Shown here: positions 56,701 to 64,000 of the stretch, in pieces
How positions within the stretch are numbered: the stretch's first letter is position 1
Layout: each line of letters opens with the position of its first letter
From: Hominisplanchenecus murintestinalis
Lineage (GTDB): Bacteria > Bacillota > Clostridia > Lachnospirales > Lachnospiraceae
DNA length: 64,000 bases
Reading direction: 5' to 3'
Assembly: GCA_004793585.1 (NCBI GenBank)
Contig: SRZB01000013.1
Location: 19,247 to 83,246 of the forward strand
Notes under the pieces: model-generated
Told to the model about the DNA's origin: nothing
What the model saw: the letters and a program-made list of their open reading frames with translations, nothing else
Databases searched by the model: none
Program-made: the position numbers and the translations under genes

Positions 56701-58649
56701 GTAGCAGCTTTTGTCACTTTCCCTTTTGCATCATAGATGGTAAAATAGTCTATGCTGATTTCATAAACAGTATCATCAATCTGGTACTCGTCCGGACTGT
56801 CAACTTCCTTTAGATAATACGTATCCTGCGTAAGTGTCTGAATACCGGTTCCGTAAAGTCCTGGCTGTGTATCACTGGCTGTCAGTTCGCACAGAATATC
56901 ATCACAATCCTTATCCTCATACAGATAATAAGTTGCACCCGGAACGGGTTGTTTCGTAAACTTATCCGTCTTCATAAATGAGAGACTGCCCGGCTTAAAA
57001 TCGGATGTCACTTTCACGGTAGCCTTTGCGGATACCGGATTAAATTCTTCCAAAAATGTGATCTTCTGTTGTGATACTACGGATGGAGTCCACTTTCTCC
57101 CGCCTTTTTCATCGGCATAAGCCTTTGCCTGTACCTTAATGGTACTGTTATTTTTAAGTATCTTCGTCATTGCCTCGGAATTACAGTACAGATAAAAGTT
57201 AGAAGATTCCTTATCGGCATCCGTCTGTGCCACACAGACATCATACTTTTTCAAATCTTCCTCATCCACGATATCAGATGCATCTTTCTTAATCTCCCCA
57301 GTTGTAAGACCTGACGGTACGCCAGTGATCGCATACTTAACATCTGTGATGCTGCCCGATTTTGTTCTCACGAACTTATCGGAAGAACGGTAAAGCCCAT
57401 CAGAAATCTCTTTCCACTCCGTTGTCTTTGGTGAAATAGTATAAGTGACACTCTTAGTAAGACCTGTCTCAAGATTGTACTTACTCTTATCCAGGTTCTT
57501 CGCATCCGTTACCATCTGCTCGATATTCTTATATACACCACTGCCATCGTTATAATATGATAGCTTGACCTCTCCATTTAACACATGGATTGCTGCACTG
57601 GTGATAAAATAATCCGCAGAAGCCGAACCAGAAGAATACTTATTTGTATGACATTTTCCTCCAAGTGTTCTGGCACCATTGACAAGACAGAAAGTAATCT
57701 GTGCCTTTACCTTGCCACCTGCGGTCACAGTTCCGCTTGTAGTATTTCTGTGCATATCCATACAATATACAAGATGATTCTTATAATCACCGGATTCAGA
57801 TATATATTTAATACCTGTTCTATGCCCACAATAACTTGCATATCCGGAATAGGATACCTTCATAGTATCTTTTGATTCTGCAGCTTGTACCGTGACTGCC
57901 GGCATTGCAATGGATGCTACAGAACTCAAGAAACTACCGATTCTGTTAAAAAAAGTGTTATCCGAGGCGACTGGCTTTGTTTCAAGCTCTTTTACAGAAC
58001 TATCTGAAACCGCATTATCGCTAAGATCTCCTTCTGCTCCTGTTTCTGGATCAATACCTTCCTCAATAATTTCCGTGTCCTGATTATCGTCCAAATGAAT
58101 GGTAAAGGTTGCTGTATTACTCTGAATACTCTCGATCTCCCCCTCTGATAATGGAAGCTCCTCATTCTTTCTCGGTTCTCCCACAACCGGCTCAGACTCC
58201 TCCTCTTCGGTATCTGCTTCTTTACCAGAATCACTTTCTGTCTGATACTCCGGTTCGTCCACTGTAACCTTTCTGTGAATGAGATAGGCTTTCTTTCCAC
58301 TTACCGGCTCTACAATGTAGTAAGTGTCATAAGTGCCGGTTTTTGTAATATCAAACTCACTTCTTGCAGCATCGTAGGAAACAGACACTTTATCCTCATA
58401 AAAGGATATTCCATCCTTAACATCTGCCACATCATAATCCGAATCAAGCAGAACATTGATATTCTCTGCTGTTGCCACTTCATCTGCATCCAGATCTGTT
58501 CTTTCCTCTGCGTCATACAGCCTAAGTTCTTCCTGTGAACCATTATCTGCTCCCGCTGCAAGTACAGCTCCACTCTGCCCGAAGGTAGTCACTGTGACCA
58601 CAACTGCCATAAGCAGGGCTAAAACCCGCTTCATCTTTGTTGATTTCAT
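53772..58649 (-). CDS. Large LPQTG adhesin with repeated SpaA/Cna-B domains
   Basis: 1625 residues. Signal peptide (KRVLALLMAVVVTVTTFG), then a long acidic region, then a thioester-type domain near 262-350 (YASYCGHRTGIKYI, YCMDMHRN). About ten SpaA/Cna-B-type modules follow, each with a lysine-containing start and an acidic EITAPEGYL- or EVEAPKGFV-like end that normally forms an isopeptide bond. The C-terminus has LPQTG at about 1584, a membrane segment and a basic tail. It is anchored by a sortase, most likely the one encoded at 25.8-26.4 kb. Such proteins bind host matrix or other cells and could help mating contact. Confidence 0.92.
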   Translation of the reverse strand: MKSTKMKRVLALLMAVVVTVTTFGQSGAVLAAGADNGSQEELRLYDAEERTDLDADEVATAENINVLLDSDYDVADVKDGISFYEDKVSVSYDAARSEFDITKTGTYDTYYIVEPVSGKKAYLIHRKVTVDEPEYQTESDSGKEADTEEEESEPVVGEPRKNEELPLSEGEIESIQSNTATFTIHLDDNQDTEIIEEGIDPETGAEGDLSDNAVSDSSVKELETKPVASDNTFFNRIGSFLSSVASIAMPAVTVQAAESKDTMKVSYSGYASYCGHRTGIKYISESGDYKNHLVYCMDMHRNTTSGTVTAGGKVKAQITFCLVNGARTLGGKCHTNKYSSGSASADYFITSAAIHVLNGEVKLSYYNDGSGVYKNIEQMVTDAKNLDKSKYNLETGLTKSVTYTISPKTTEWKEISDGLYRSSDKFVRTKSGSITDVKYAITGVPSGLTTGEIKKDASDIVDEEDLKKYDVCVAQTDADKESSNFYLYCNSEAMTKILKNNSTIKVQAKAYADEKGGRKWTPSVVSQQKITFLEEFNPVSAKATVKVTSDFKPGSLSFMKTDKFTKQPVPGATYYLYEDKDCDDILCELTASDTQPGLYGTGIQTLTQDTYYLKEVDSPDEYQIDDTVYEISIDYFTIYDAKGKVTKAATKTFTHEEYPEPVGVIINKKDSYSKVEITTAGFAVFNDAACTQRTVIDAERNPAQVPIFHYDEDLGGAVSEKFMKTQDTYYVKEVEIPEGYKDPGTVWTVKPEKGDVVQLNVENTPIRCDVSADKKDSETGDEAQGDATLEGATYGLYAAEDIKYPDGTGVVTYKSTDPITSSKGTDFKFLEVAATKDTLLATVKTDVDSDFAFGNLYFGNYYIKEIEESEGYLLDSTIYDVKFREAQNVHQDISLIREVKETVIKQPFEIIKVSTDGDNDETEKVPGAEFTVKLQSDIDKSGWEQAKIYDVLVTDERGYAKSIDLPYGTYLVKETKVPKDLYKTDDFTVTVTEDSREPQVWRILNDAPFEAYIRLVKKDQKSGETVLLSGVTFKIKKAGSDTFVEQKVGDKKISEFITDETGTVTTPLKLKYGEYEVTEITAPEGYLITEESIPFTVTKEGAVEVLEDEDGDPVITVTIENQPVKGSITIHKEGEVLAGAEYDTIIDRILTAVTGDNRSVRFQYEEAPLSGAVYHLIADENIYTPDNQKDEEGNRKIAVIDGVPATKGAVVAILTTDEEGEASVSDLPLGKYRIEEVEAPKGFVLDKEAKQIELTYADEHTEIVYQNAELVDERVKTKLSLIKKNSVNEVPVEGATYGVYATVDIVSKDGEILVEADSLIESVQTDEEGKAVFEADLPLGRYYVKEMETAPGYLVDESEYEVDFTYQDAKQAIITKEIEVSEIPIIVEVSKSDVTTGKEITGAKLEILDKYGDVYAAWTTDGTPYTLNAIPAGDYTLRETFAPYGYMIANEVAFTVEETGEIQKVSMTDERVKGYIEIYKTDSDTKKAIKGVVFEIRNEEGKVIQKLKTNRKGYAKSKELDICTYKDNGDFDQDIPYVVVETKAADAYILDEKEHKVTIQYDDSVAEPVTYQLHITNKPKEPKLPQTGGGYKPWMFGVAGGALIISGIVMYFRRRKRPRFRRVTK

Positions 58650-58915
58650 ATCATCATTCCTTTCTCAATAATTTTCTCACAGGCACCCTTGTATCCCTCC
58701 TCTTTCCCCATACTGTTCGACAATGTACGGAAAAAGAAAAAAGGCACACCACTCATCGGCATGCCTCTTCCCATAAGTCCGAGCCTGTATCGGACTTCCC
58801 TTATTAAATTGTAATTCTGATTCTCACGGTAACCTCCCTGATCTATGCCATCATATACCGATAAGTCAATATTCTTATCAATCTCTTCATTCCCCTCACC
58901 TCCTTTAGTCGTCAT
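58646..58915 (-). CDS. Small element protein, 89 aa
   Basis: A short protein (NYNLIREVRYRLGLMGRGMP) with no recognised domain. Its start overlaps the ParR-like stop by 11 bases. A better ribosome site (AAAGGAGGTGAGG) lies inside the frame, so the true start could be a few codons later. Its 3' end overlaps the adhesin start by 4 bases. Confidence 0.65.
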   Translation of the reverse strand: MTTKGGEGNEEIDKNIDLSVYDGIDQGGYRENQNYNLIREVRYRLGLMGRGMPMSGVPFFFFRTLSNSMGKEEGYKGACEKIIEKGMMI

Positions 58916-59378
58916 TGCTCCAGTCCATCACATGCTGCATAACATTATCAAACTGGCTGAGCGTATCTGACACATCCATAAGCGCTATTTCTTCCTGTTC
59001 CGCTGTGTCAATCCTTTCATTTTCTACTGCTTTTACCGGTTTAGGTATATCCACTTTAGATGCCAGCAGATTACAGCCAAAAAGCCGTATGACATCCTCA
59101 TATATCTCTGTCCGTACTGCACTTTTCATCTTTGAAAGCTCTTCCTCCAGATCATGGTCTGTTACATAATGAACTTTTTCGGCTTCCTGTGCTGCAGTTT
59201 TTGTCAGATCACCGCTTTCCAGCATAGCTACATAGCAATTGATCGCATTGATAATAAACTGATTTTTCGACTTATGCACTGCCAGATTCAGATCATCCAG
59301 TATTCCCATAATCTTCATATGTTCCGGACTGTTGTAGCTTAAACGGACAGTCACATGTCGAAATTCTTTTTTTTCCAT
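58905..59378 (-). CDS. ParR-like ribbon-helix-helix protein
   Basis: 157 residues. The N-terminal RHVTVRLSYNSPEHMKIMGI and SKNQFIINAINCYVA form a ribbon-helix-helix motif. The C-terminal part is acidic and would contact the ParM filament. It sits 13 bases after the ParM-like gene, as in type II partition operons. It probably binds a centromere site made of repeats; the palindromes at 50.9 kb are a possible site but lie 8 kb away. Confidence 0.75.
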   Translation of the reverse strand: MEKKEFRHVTVRLSYNSPEHMKIMGILDDLNLAVHKSKNQFIINAINCYVAMLESGDLTKTAAQEAEKVHYVTDHDLEEELSKMKSAVRTEIYEDVIRLFGCNLLASKVDIPKPVKAVENERIDTAEQEEIALMDVSDTLSQFDNVMQHVMDWSNDD

Positions 59379-59391
59379 CCGTCCTCACCTC

Positions 59392-60309
59392 TTATGCTGT
59401 TCTTCTTTTATTAAGATACAGGGTTGCCATTGTCTCATAACCAATCGCATTTGCCCTTACATCTTCAATATAAGAAATGTTACGTTGGTTCAGTCCGGCA
59501 TACTTCTTCATCAATCCGGCACCACCGCCAACAAAAGTAATTGGGGTGGTTTTCACATTTACACCATTCTCAACAATAATGCGGAAAATGGACTTTGTGT
59601 ACTTCTCGATTTCTTTCTTAATAATGTCAATGTATTCCTGATTGAGATTGGCATCTCCTTTGACCATTACTTCACGAATCATAAATTCGTCAATCTTGGT
59701 GTTCATCTTGCGTACACAGACTTCATCAATTTTGCGCATACAAGTAATGATACCGTTCGGATCAGAACCGCTGCTTGATTCATCAGGTGCCCTGTCGATA
59801 ATCTTTAAGGTATCAACCGTCCAAGAACCAATATCCACTACAAATTCCTGACCTGTCATCTGTGGCAGCCTGTCAACCACTGCTCCATAGCACTGTGGGT
59901 AGACTAAAACCTTTTCAATCGTAATGAGATACTGTGTCTTTTCATAACGGAACCTTACCATTCGATTTTTTGACAGATAATTGATAAAATCTTTTTTCTC
60001 TGCTCCAAATCTCCCAATCGGCAATCCGACTGCAAGTACAACTTTTGCATTCTTCATTCCACGGGCTTTCAATTCTTTTGCAACTGCTGCCAGAGTCAGA
60101 AGATAATAATTCTCATTGCACACCTTATTTTCCTGAACCTTTAGCCTTTCACCACCGATCCGATAATATTTGCCATTGTACTCCAGGATGTTTTCATATA
60201 CCATTGGTTCTGAACCAAGTTCTGCCACTCCTGACACAAAGCAGGAATTACATGTCTTAATGTGGCTCCAGCCATGATCAATTCCCAATGGGATCACTTT
60301 TTCATCCAT
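59392..60309 (-). CDS. parM: ParM/StbA-type actin-like ATPase
   Basis: 305 residues with the actin-like phosphate loops PLGIDHGWSHIK and VVDIGSWTVDTL and the adenosine motif TFVGGGAGLMKKY. ParM polymerises and pushes DNA copies apart. AAAAGGAGGCAAAAAAC precedes the ATG, and a GTACAT-AAT-ATGTAC palindrome lies 50 bases upstream. It is first in a long operon of the element. Confidence 0.88.
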   Translation of the reverse strand: MDEKVIPLGIDHGWSHIKTCNSCFVSGVAELGSEPMVYENILEYNGKYYRIGGERLKVQENKVCNENYYLLTLAAVAKELKARGMKNAKVVLAVGLPIGRFGAEKKDFINYLSKNRMVRFRYEKTQYLITIEKVLVYPQCYGAVVDRLPQMTGQEFVVDIGSWTVDTLKIIDRAPDESSSGSDPNGIITCMRKIDEVCVRKMNTKIDEFMIREVMVKGDANLNQEYIDIIKKEIEKYTKSIFRIIVENGVNVKTTPITFVGGGAGLMKKYAGLNQRNISYIEDVRANAIGYETMATLYLNKRRTA

Positions 60310-60960
60310 GTTTTTTGCCTCCTTTTCGCTTTAATATTTTTACTACAGAGTGAATAATGTACATAATATGTACTTAGCAGGATTTTCACTCATTTCAGCA
60401 AATTCTTAAAACTCAGTTATTCTTGATCCCCGTCATAACAATTTGCTAAAATCAATGAATATCCAAGACATAAACTACCGTGTTCTCTCGACATATTATG
60501 ACTTTGCATGTCACACTTAGATTTCTGTGCTCAACAGAAGATCCTGAGTTGCCAACTCCTACTCATGCGAAGCTGATTGCCCTCTGGAATATTCTTGTTC
60601 CGGATTGCTGTTTTATCCAAATCAAAATATTCATCGCACTTTCGGTGTCCTTTTCCTCTTATATTTAATCCAACTTTGCAGTAATTGGTAATACTGAGGC
60701 GGCTAACAGCCTTTTATGTTTGAGCAGTCTTTCGACCAGCCTTCATCGCCAGCTACACAGTATATCCCTCTTATGAGGGTTAAGAAGTCAGGGATAATAT
60801 GCCTACTATTTAATTGTCTGTCGAACTGCAAGTCGCACAGCGTTTCTTTGAGTCAATTTGTTCGACACATATAGGATAGCAAATGTATTTCATCATTTGT
60901 TTTGTCCGACATCTAATATCCGGCTGTAGTAGATATAAAAAGTCGTATTTGATATGTTCA
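60310..60960. other. 651-base upstream region of the partition operon
   Basis: No convincing gene. It holds the palindrome GTACATAATATGTAC (60359-60373) between GAGTGA and TCACTC arms, AGCAAATT and AATTTGCT arms about 40 bases apart (60397-60450), and several TTCGACA-type motifs (60731, 60820, 60861). This would be the place for the operator of the ParM operon, a centromere and one end of the element, but I could not fix an attachment site. Confidence 0.4.
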
Positions 60961-61006
60961 TCAAAAAAGACCTATCAACAAACTATTCGTTCATCAATAG
61001 GTCTTT
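60961..61006 (-). terminator. Terminator after the DUF262 operon
   Basis: A perfect 10-base stem AAAGACCTAT with its complement, a 21-base loop, and a run of six T on the minus strand. It ends the transcript coming from 63.9 kb and separates it from the ParM operon. Confidence 0.85.
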
Positions 61007-61039
61007 AAGAAAATAGTATTTTATTATTTTGAAATCACT

Positions 61040-61195
61040 CTATTCAGATTGTGATTTTTCCTTTGCTTCCTTTTCGGCTTTTTCCTTATCCAATATATCA
61101 TGTATCTTATCTACATCAATATTGACTTTCAGGTAATCGTCCGGCTTTCTGTTTTTGTTGCCCAAAACGCATACCGTCTCCACATGAACACCAAA
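61040..61195 (-). pseudogene. Remnant resembling an RlmCD/TrmA C-terminus
   Basis: A 51-codon open frame without a clear start, overlapping the small gene at 61129-61356 in another frame. It begins FGVHVETVCVLGNKNRKP and ends in a lysine/glutamate-rich tail. HVETV is the closing motif of rRNA uracil methyltransferases, and displaced tails of this type are frequent next to mobile elements in clostridia. It is probably a gene fragment. Confidence 0.35.
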
Positions 61196-61356
61196 TTAGA
61201 ACATATCCCCACAAAATCACGGAAATATGGGTAATATTTGTACAGTACTAATACTGCTCGTGCATCCTTTTTCCCACAAACTATAAGCCCCATCAATTTT
61301 GCACCACCCTGATGCAAAATTCTTACGATTAACCTAATTATGTTCTTAAATTTCAT
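61129..61356 (-). CDS. Small basic protein after the DUF262 gene, 75 aa
   Basis: ATG 61356 follows the DUF262 stop directly, so it could be translationally coupled, but no ribosome site of its own is clear. It has a hydrophobic patch (GLIVCGKKDARAVLVLYKYY). The second half of the DNA is also read in another frame by a methyltransferase-like remnant, so the frame may be a by-product of decay. Confidence 0.4.
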   Translation of the reverse strand: MKFKNIIRLIVRILHQGGAKLMGLIVCGKKDARAVLVLYKYYPYFRDFVGICSNLVFMWRRYAFWATKTESRTIT

Positions 61357-61357
61357 A

Positions 61358-63376
61358 TTATTCTATTTTTGTTCCACCATCTATATCACGTGGACGTCTA
61401 CTTTTAAGCAAATAGCAAAATGAATTATCATCTGGGATGGCAATATATTTTGAAGTTCCACTTAATAAAGTCTCTTCCTTAATTAATCGTCTTTTCCAAT
61501 TAGGCATATCCTTTGGGAAAATAAATTCCCTTAAAATTTCATCATATGTTTTTTCAGTGAGCAATAATACCAATTTCTTAAAATACTCTTTATAATCACT
61601 CCCGATAAAATACTCTATTTCTCTAAATTGAACAAACAATTTACGTTTAACAGCTTGTCCAACATTCCAATAAGACCACCAGTAATGATAAAATTCATAT
61701 TTCCCTTCTACTTCAATTGTAAGCATGGTTCTTCTTAATTCATCAGTAAGTTTATCTTCACTATTAAAATAGTCACTAAATACATTACAAACTTTCTGCA
61801 AAATATCCCAATCTATACTATTGATATCTCCATTATATCCTGCACATTGTAATGCAAATGTGATGCGACCTCTTAACAATTCATTATCTTCAATTTTGAA
61901 GAGCAATTCTTTATATTGTGGATATTCTTGAATTATATTCGCTTTCACAATTTCTTCCCTGATTTGTTCTTTTGCAAATGTAGATTTAACAGGAATAGTT
62001 AATAAATACTCATATATATTAGAACATCCCGAAGACAATTCATGTACTAAATTAATTGCACCTACAAATGTATCTGGGCTTCTGACAATATCGGGTCTTT
62101 TTCCATCAGAATCAATATCACCACGGGAAACAATATTACGCACTACCCTAATCCAATCCTCAAAACTAGTATGGTCAAACAAACTCCCACAATGTATTAA
62201 GTATTCAGTTTGTGCAAAGAAAATAACTTTATGAGTATAAGACGATGTTGCAGTTCTAGGATTACTTCCCTCAATTAATACCTCATGGGTAATACTCTTT
62301 TTAGGTGCATGTCTCCATAAACAAAATGGTATGTTCAATATTTGCAAATCTATTGTGCTATACAATTCATAGCAAGTACATATATAATTGAAAGCATCCT
62401 CATTAATATAATCTACTAAATTCCTTGCACAAGAATCTTCTTGTGTTCTTTGAATAATTTCATTTCTCTGCTCTGGTTTTACTGCAAGCTTTCCTAATGC
62501 CACATTTGTCATCACAAGTGTTGAAATCAATCTCATGTGTGATATATCCACGCTATGTTCATATTGGAAATTATTCCATATAAAGTCGGTCCAATATGTA
62601 TCTATTTTTAAAGAAAAACAATCGGCAACTTTTTTTCCTTCTTCCCATTTCTGCCGAAGAATTTTTGACTGTAACTCCGCTTTTAAATTTTCAAACGGAG
62701 TCAATAATCGTCCACGAGCATTCATTTTTATATACAAATCATCTGATAATCCGAAGTCTTCCAATATTAAATAGTAAAAAGTAATTATATTCTTTTCAGT
62801 TAATAATTCCCATAAATTAGGTATATCCTTGAATTCATGATGAATATCATCAATTGTTTTTAACATAGCTCGAATGGTGCTATCCTGTTTCCATGACAAA
62901 AAGAACCAGTTAGAGTCTTCAATAATTTCTCTTATAGATTCATTTCCATTACCAAAATTTATAGGTTGCACAACTAATTCTCGGCAAAATTCTCTTGAAG
63001 AAATTCTTGTTTCATATGTAAAATGCGACAGTATTTCACTTATCTTTTTATTCTCGTCAAGTTCCTTCTTGTATGCATACCAATGTAACAAATACAAAGT
63101 CGTCAATCGTTGTTGTCCATCTAGCGGTTGAAAAATAGATAACTTTTCATTGTTTTCATTTACTACATTTCCGTATATAAAATCCAAGTTTAATTCCTGA
63201 GAATTTGAAATAGCATTTTTTATTGCCAAAAGGAAATTAACTCGTACAGTTTTATGTTCTTCTCGCCCTTGAGCATAGTCTCTTTGTATGATAGGTATTT
63301 CAATCCGAAACTTATTTATCAATTTCCAAAACGAAAGATTTGATGCATTTTTTGATTCCTTTTTCATATTATTCAA
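61358..63376 (-). CDS. DUF262 protein, GmrSD-like restriction family
   Basis: 672 residues. The DUF262 signature IPIIQRDYAQGR and, near residue 85, PLDGQQRLTTLYLLHW are complete; this is the ParB-like nucleotide-using module of GmrSD/BrxU-type enzymes that act on modified phage DNA. The C-terminal half is helical without a clear HNH motif. The gene upstream carries an HNH-type domain and overlaps by 8 bases, so together they may rebuild the two-domain enzyme. Confidence 0.88.
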   Translation of the reverse strand: MNNMKKESKNASNLSFWKLINKFRIEIPIIQRDYAQGREEHKTVRVNFLLAIKNAISNSQELNLDFIYGNVVNENNEKLSIFQPLDGQQRLTTLYLLHWYAYKKELDENKKISEILSHFTYETRISSREFCRELVVQPINFGNGNESIREIIEDSNWFFLSWKQDSTIRAMLKTIDDIHHEFKDIPNLWELLTEKNIITFYYLILEDFGLSDDLYIKMNARGRLLTPFENLKAELQSKILRQKWEEGKKVADCFSLKIDTYWTDFIWNNFQYEHSVDISHMRLISTLVMTNVALGKLAVKPEQRNEIIQRTQEDSCARNLVDYINEDAFNYICTCYELYSTIDLQILNIPFCLWRHAPKKSITHEVLIEGSNPRTATSSYTHKVIFFAQTEYLIHCGSLFDHTSFEDWIRVVRNIVSRGDIDSDGKRPDIVRSPDTFVGAINLVHELSSGCSNIYEYLLTIPVKSTFAKEQIREEIVKANIIQEYPQYKELLFKIEDNELLRGRITFALQCAGYNGDINSIDWDILQKVCNVFSDYFNSEDKLTDELRRTMLTIEVEGKYEFYHYWWSYWNVGQAVKRKLFVQFREIEYFIGSDYKEYFKKLVLLLTEKTYDEILREFIFPKDMPNWKRRLIKEETLLSGTSKYIAIPDDNSFCYLLKSRRPRDIDGGTKIE

Positions 63377-63926
63377 CCTCCATGTATTGGTTTAATACCA
63401 TTGCCAAATCATCCTCATATTTTTGTCGATCATCCTCTGTCCAAAACGATATTTTCGGAGGATAATCGCTAAAATATTTTAGAAAAGTGTTTTTCGTACA
63501 TAAAGGTACAAATCCTCCACTTTTGTCTCTTTCAATTATTGTTTTTCTTTTAATTGGAAATACGGCATTTTTGTAACTTCTATTTGTAAACGAATCCAAT
63601 AATGTAAGATTTGAAATACCATTAATATCTTCAATCACCCCTGTTTCCTGGTTGATTATCTTATAATTAAAATGATCATTTACCTGTTCAAACAACCGTT
63701 CAAATTCAGTATCATCATAAATATCACATGAATCTATATTTTTTAAAATATTCTTCCCGCCAGGAACATTTTTATCAAAATATGGTTTTACATCATTAAG
63801 CCATTGTTTTCTCTCTGTTTTATCAGGAATAGCATCTTTAAGCGAAGCAATATGCTCAATGTCCCATCTCTCTACTTTAAATGCATCAAAAGGAAAATAC
63901 GATCTATCTTTATCATTTTTAAGCAT
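63369..63926 (-). CDS. DUF1524/HNH-type fragment, probably frameshifted upstream
   Basis: 185 residues from ATG 63926. It begins inside what is normally the middle of a DUF262-DUF1524 protein: codons just before the ATG read VLYNIIT in the same frame, after a TGA. The HNH-like core is visible as WDIEHIASLKD, then NGISNLTLLDSFTNRSYKN and VFPIKRKTI. In the neighbouring frame the upstream DNA is open and reads ANPIFNVGSL, so one extra base near 63.935 kb could have split a longer gene. Confidence 0.75.
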   Translation of the reverse strand: MLKNDKDRSYFPFDAFKVERWDIEHIASLKDAIPDKTERKQWLNDVKPYFDKNVPGGKNILKNIDSCDIYDDTEFERLFEQVNDHFNYKIINQETGVIEDINGISNLTLLDSFTNRSYKNAVFPIKRKTIIERDKSGGFVPLCTKNTFLKYFSDYPPKISFWTEDDRQKYEDDLAMVLNQYMEVE

Positions 63927-64000
63927 GGTTATAATATTGTAAAGTACTCAAACTTCCCACATTAAAAATGGGATTTGCTCCCTGAAAAATCAATACTTTA
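63919..64000 (-). CDS. C-terminal tail of an upstream gene, partial
   Basis: An open frame enters from the right edge and stops at 63919, overlapping the next start by 8 bases. It ends GANPIFNVGSLSTLQYYNHA. It is likely the N-terminal (DUF262-like) part of the same split gene, but too little is present to be sure. Confidence 0.4.
   Translation of the reverse strand, partial: KVLIFQGANPIFNVGSLSTLQYYNHA

Noticed and set aside
58646..59378. Toxin-antitoxin pair formed by the ribbon-helix-helix gene and the 89-residue gene
   Set aside because: The ribbon-helix-helix protein follows a ParM gene and fits ParR; the 89-residue protein has no toxin fold that I recognise.
60480..60668. Plus-strand 62-codon frame upstream of the ParM operon
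   Set aside because: It needs a GTG start, has no ribosome site and looks like random translation, so the region is described as non-coding.
60310..60960. tRNA gene or attachment core at the element's right edge
   Set aside because: No cloverleaf or T-arm sequence could be found, and no matching direct repeat was seen near 24.1 kb.

Overview
The window looks like accessory DNA from a low-GC gut Firmicute, most probably a Lachnospiraceae-type clostridium. The reasons are strong AGGAGG ribosome sites, Clostridia-type conjugation proteins (Maff2 pilin-like, PrgI, PcfB), tandem SpoVG domains, WYL regulators and a sortase with an LPQTG adhesin. There are no housekeeping genes, rRNAs or tRNAs, so the whole window may be mobile or island DNA. 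Almost every gene lies on the minus strand, so transcription runs from high to low coordinates.

Region A (1-16.8 kb) is a putative multi-gene defence or stress system. In transcription order it has two WYL-like regulators ended by a strong terminator. Next come a 36-residue peptide with its own promoter, a vWA protein, a WXG100-like protein and a PD-(D/E)xK-like nuclease candidate. These are followed by a small helical protein, an FtsK/EssC-like ATPase, a second short vWA protein, a PP2C phosphatase and an atypical protein kinase with a zinc ribbon. The last genes are a UPF1-like SF1 helicase, a 702-residue protein of unknown function and a coiled-coil protein that leaves the window. The vWA-PP2C-kinase trio matches the known TerY-P triad. 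Its linkage to a WXG100/FtsK pair, a nuclease-like protein and a helicase is the most interesting feature of the window.

Region B (17-24.2 kb) is a patchwork of small genes: XRE regulators, a GIY-YIG-like protein, a YafY-type WYL regulator, a secreted Ig-like/transglutaminase-like protein, two pairs of local duplicates and a protein with the landmarks of class III nucleotide cyclases.

Region C (24.2-60.9 kb) is a conjugative element. It holds ParM/ParR-like partition genes, an LPQTG multi-repeat adhesin with its own sortase, RadC and TOPRIM proteins, an array of six phased 17-bp palindromes, and an oriT-like structured region. The MobC/relaxase pair and the type IV secretion genes (PcfB, VirD4, Maff2/VirB2-like, VirB6-like, PrgI, VirB4, NlpC/P60 hydrolase) follow, then a 2284-residue methylase-helicase with a TnpV gene overprinted in another frame. 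A 1.8-kb insertion sequence sits between the pilin-like and VirB6-like genes. No integrase is visible, so an integrated element and a large plasmid are both possible.

Region D (60.96-64 kb) has a DUF262 (GmrSD-like) operon read into the element's right edge. Its upstream HNH-type partner appears to start in mid-domain, probably because of a frameshift.
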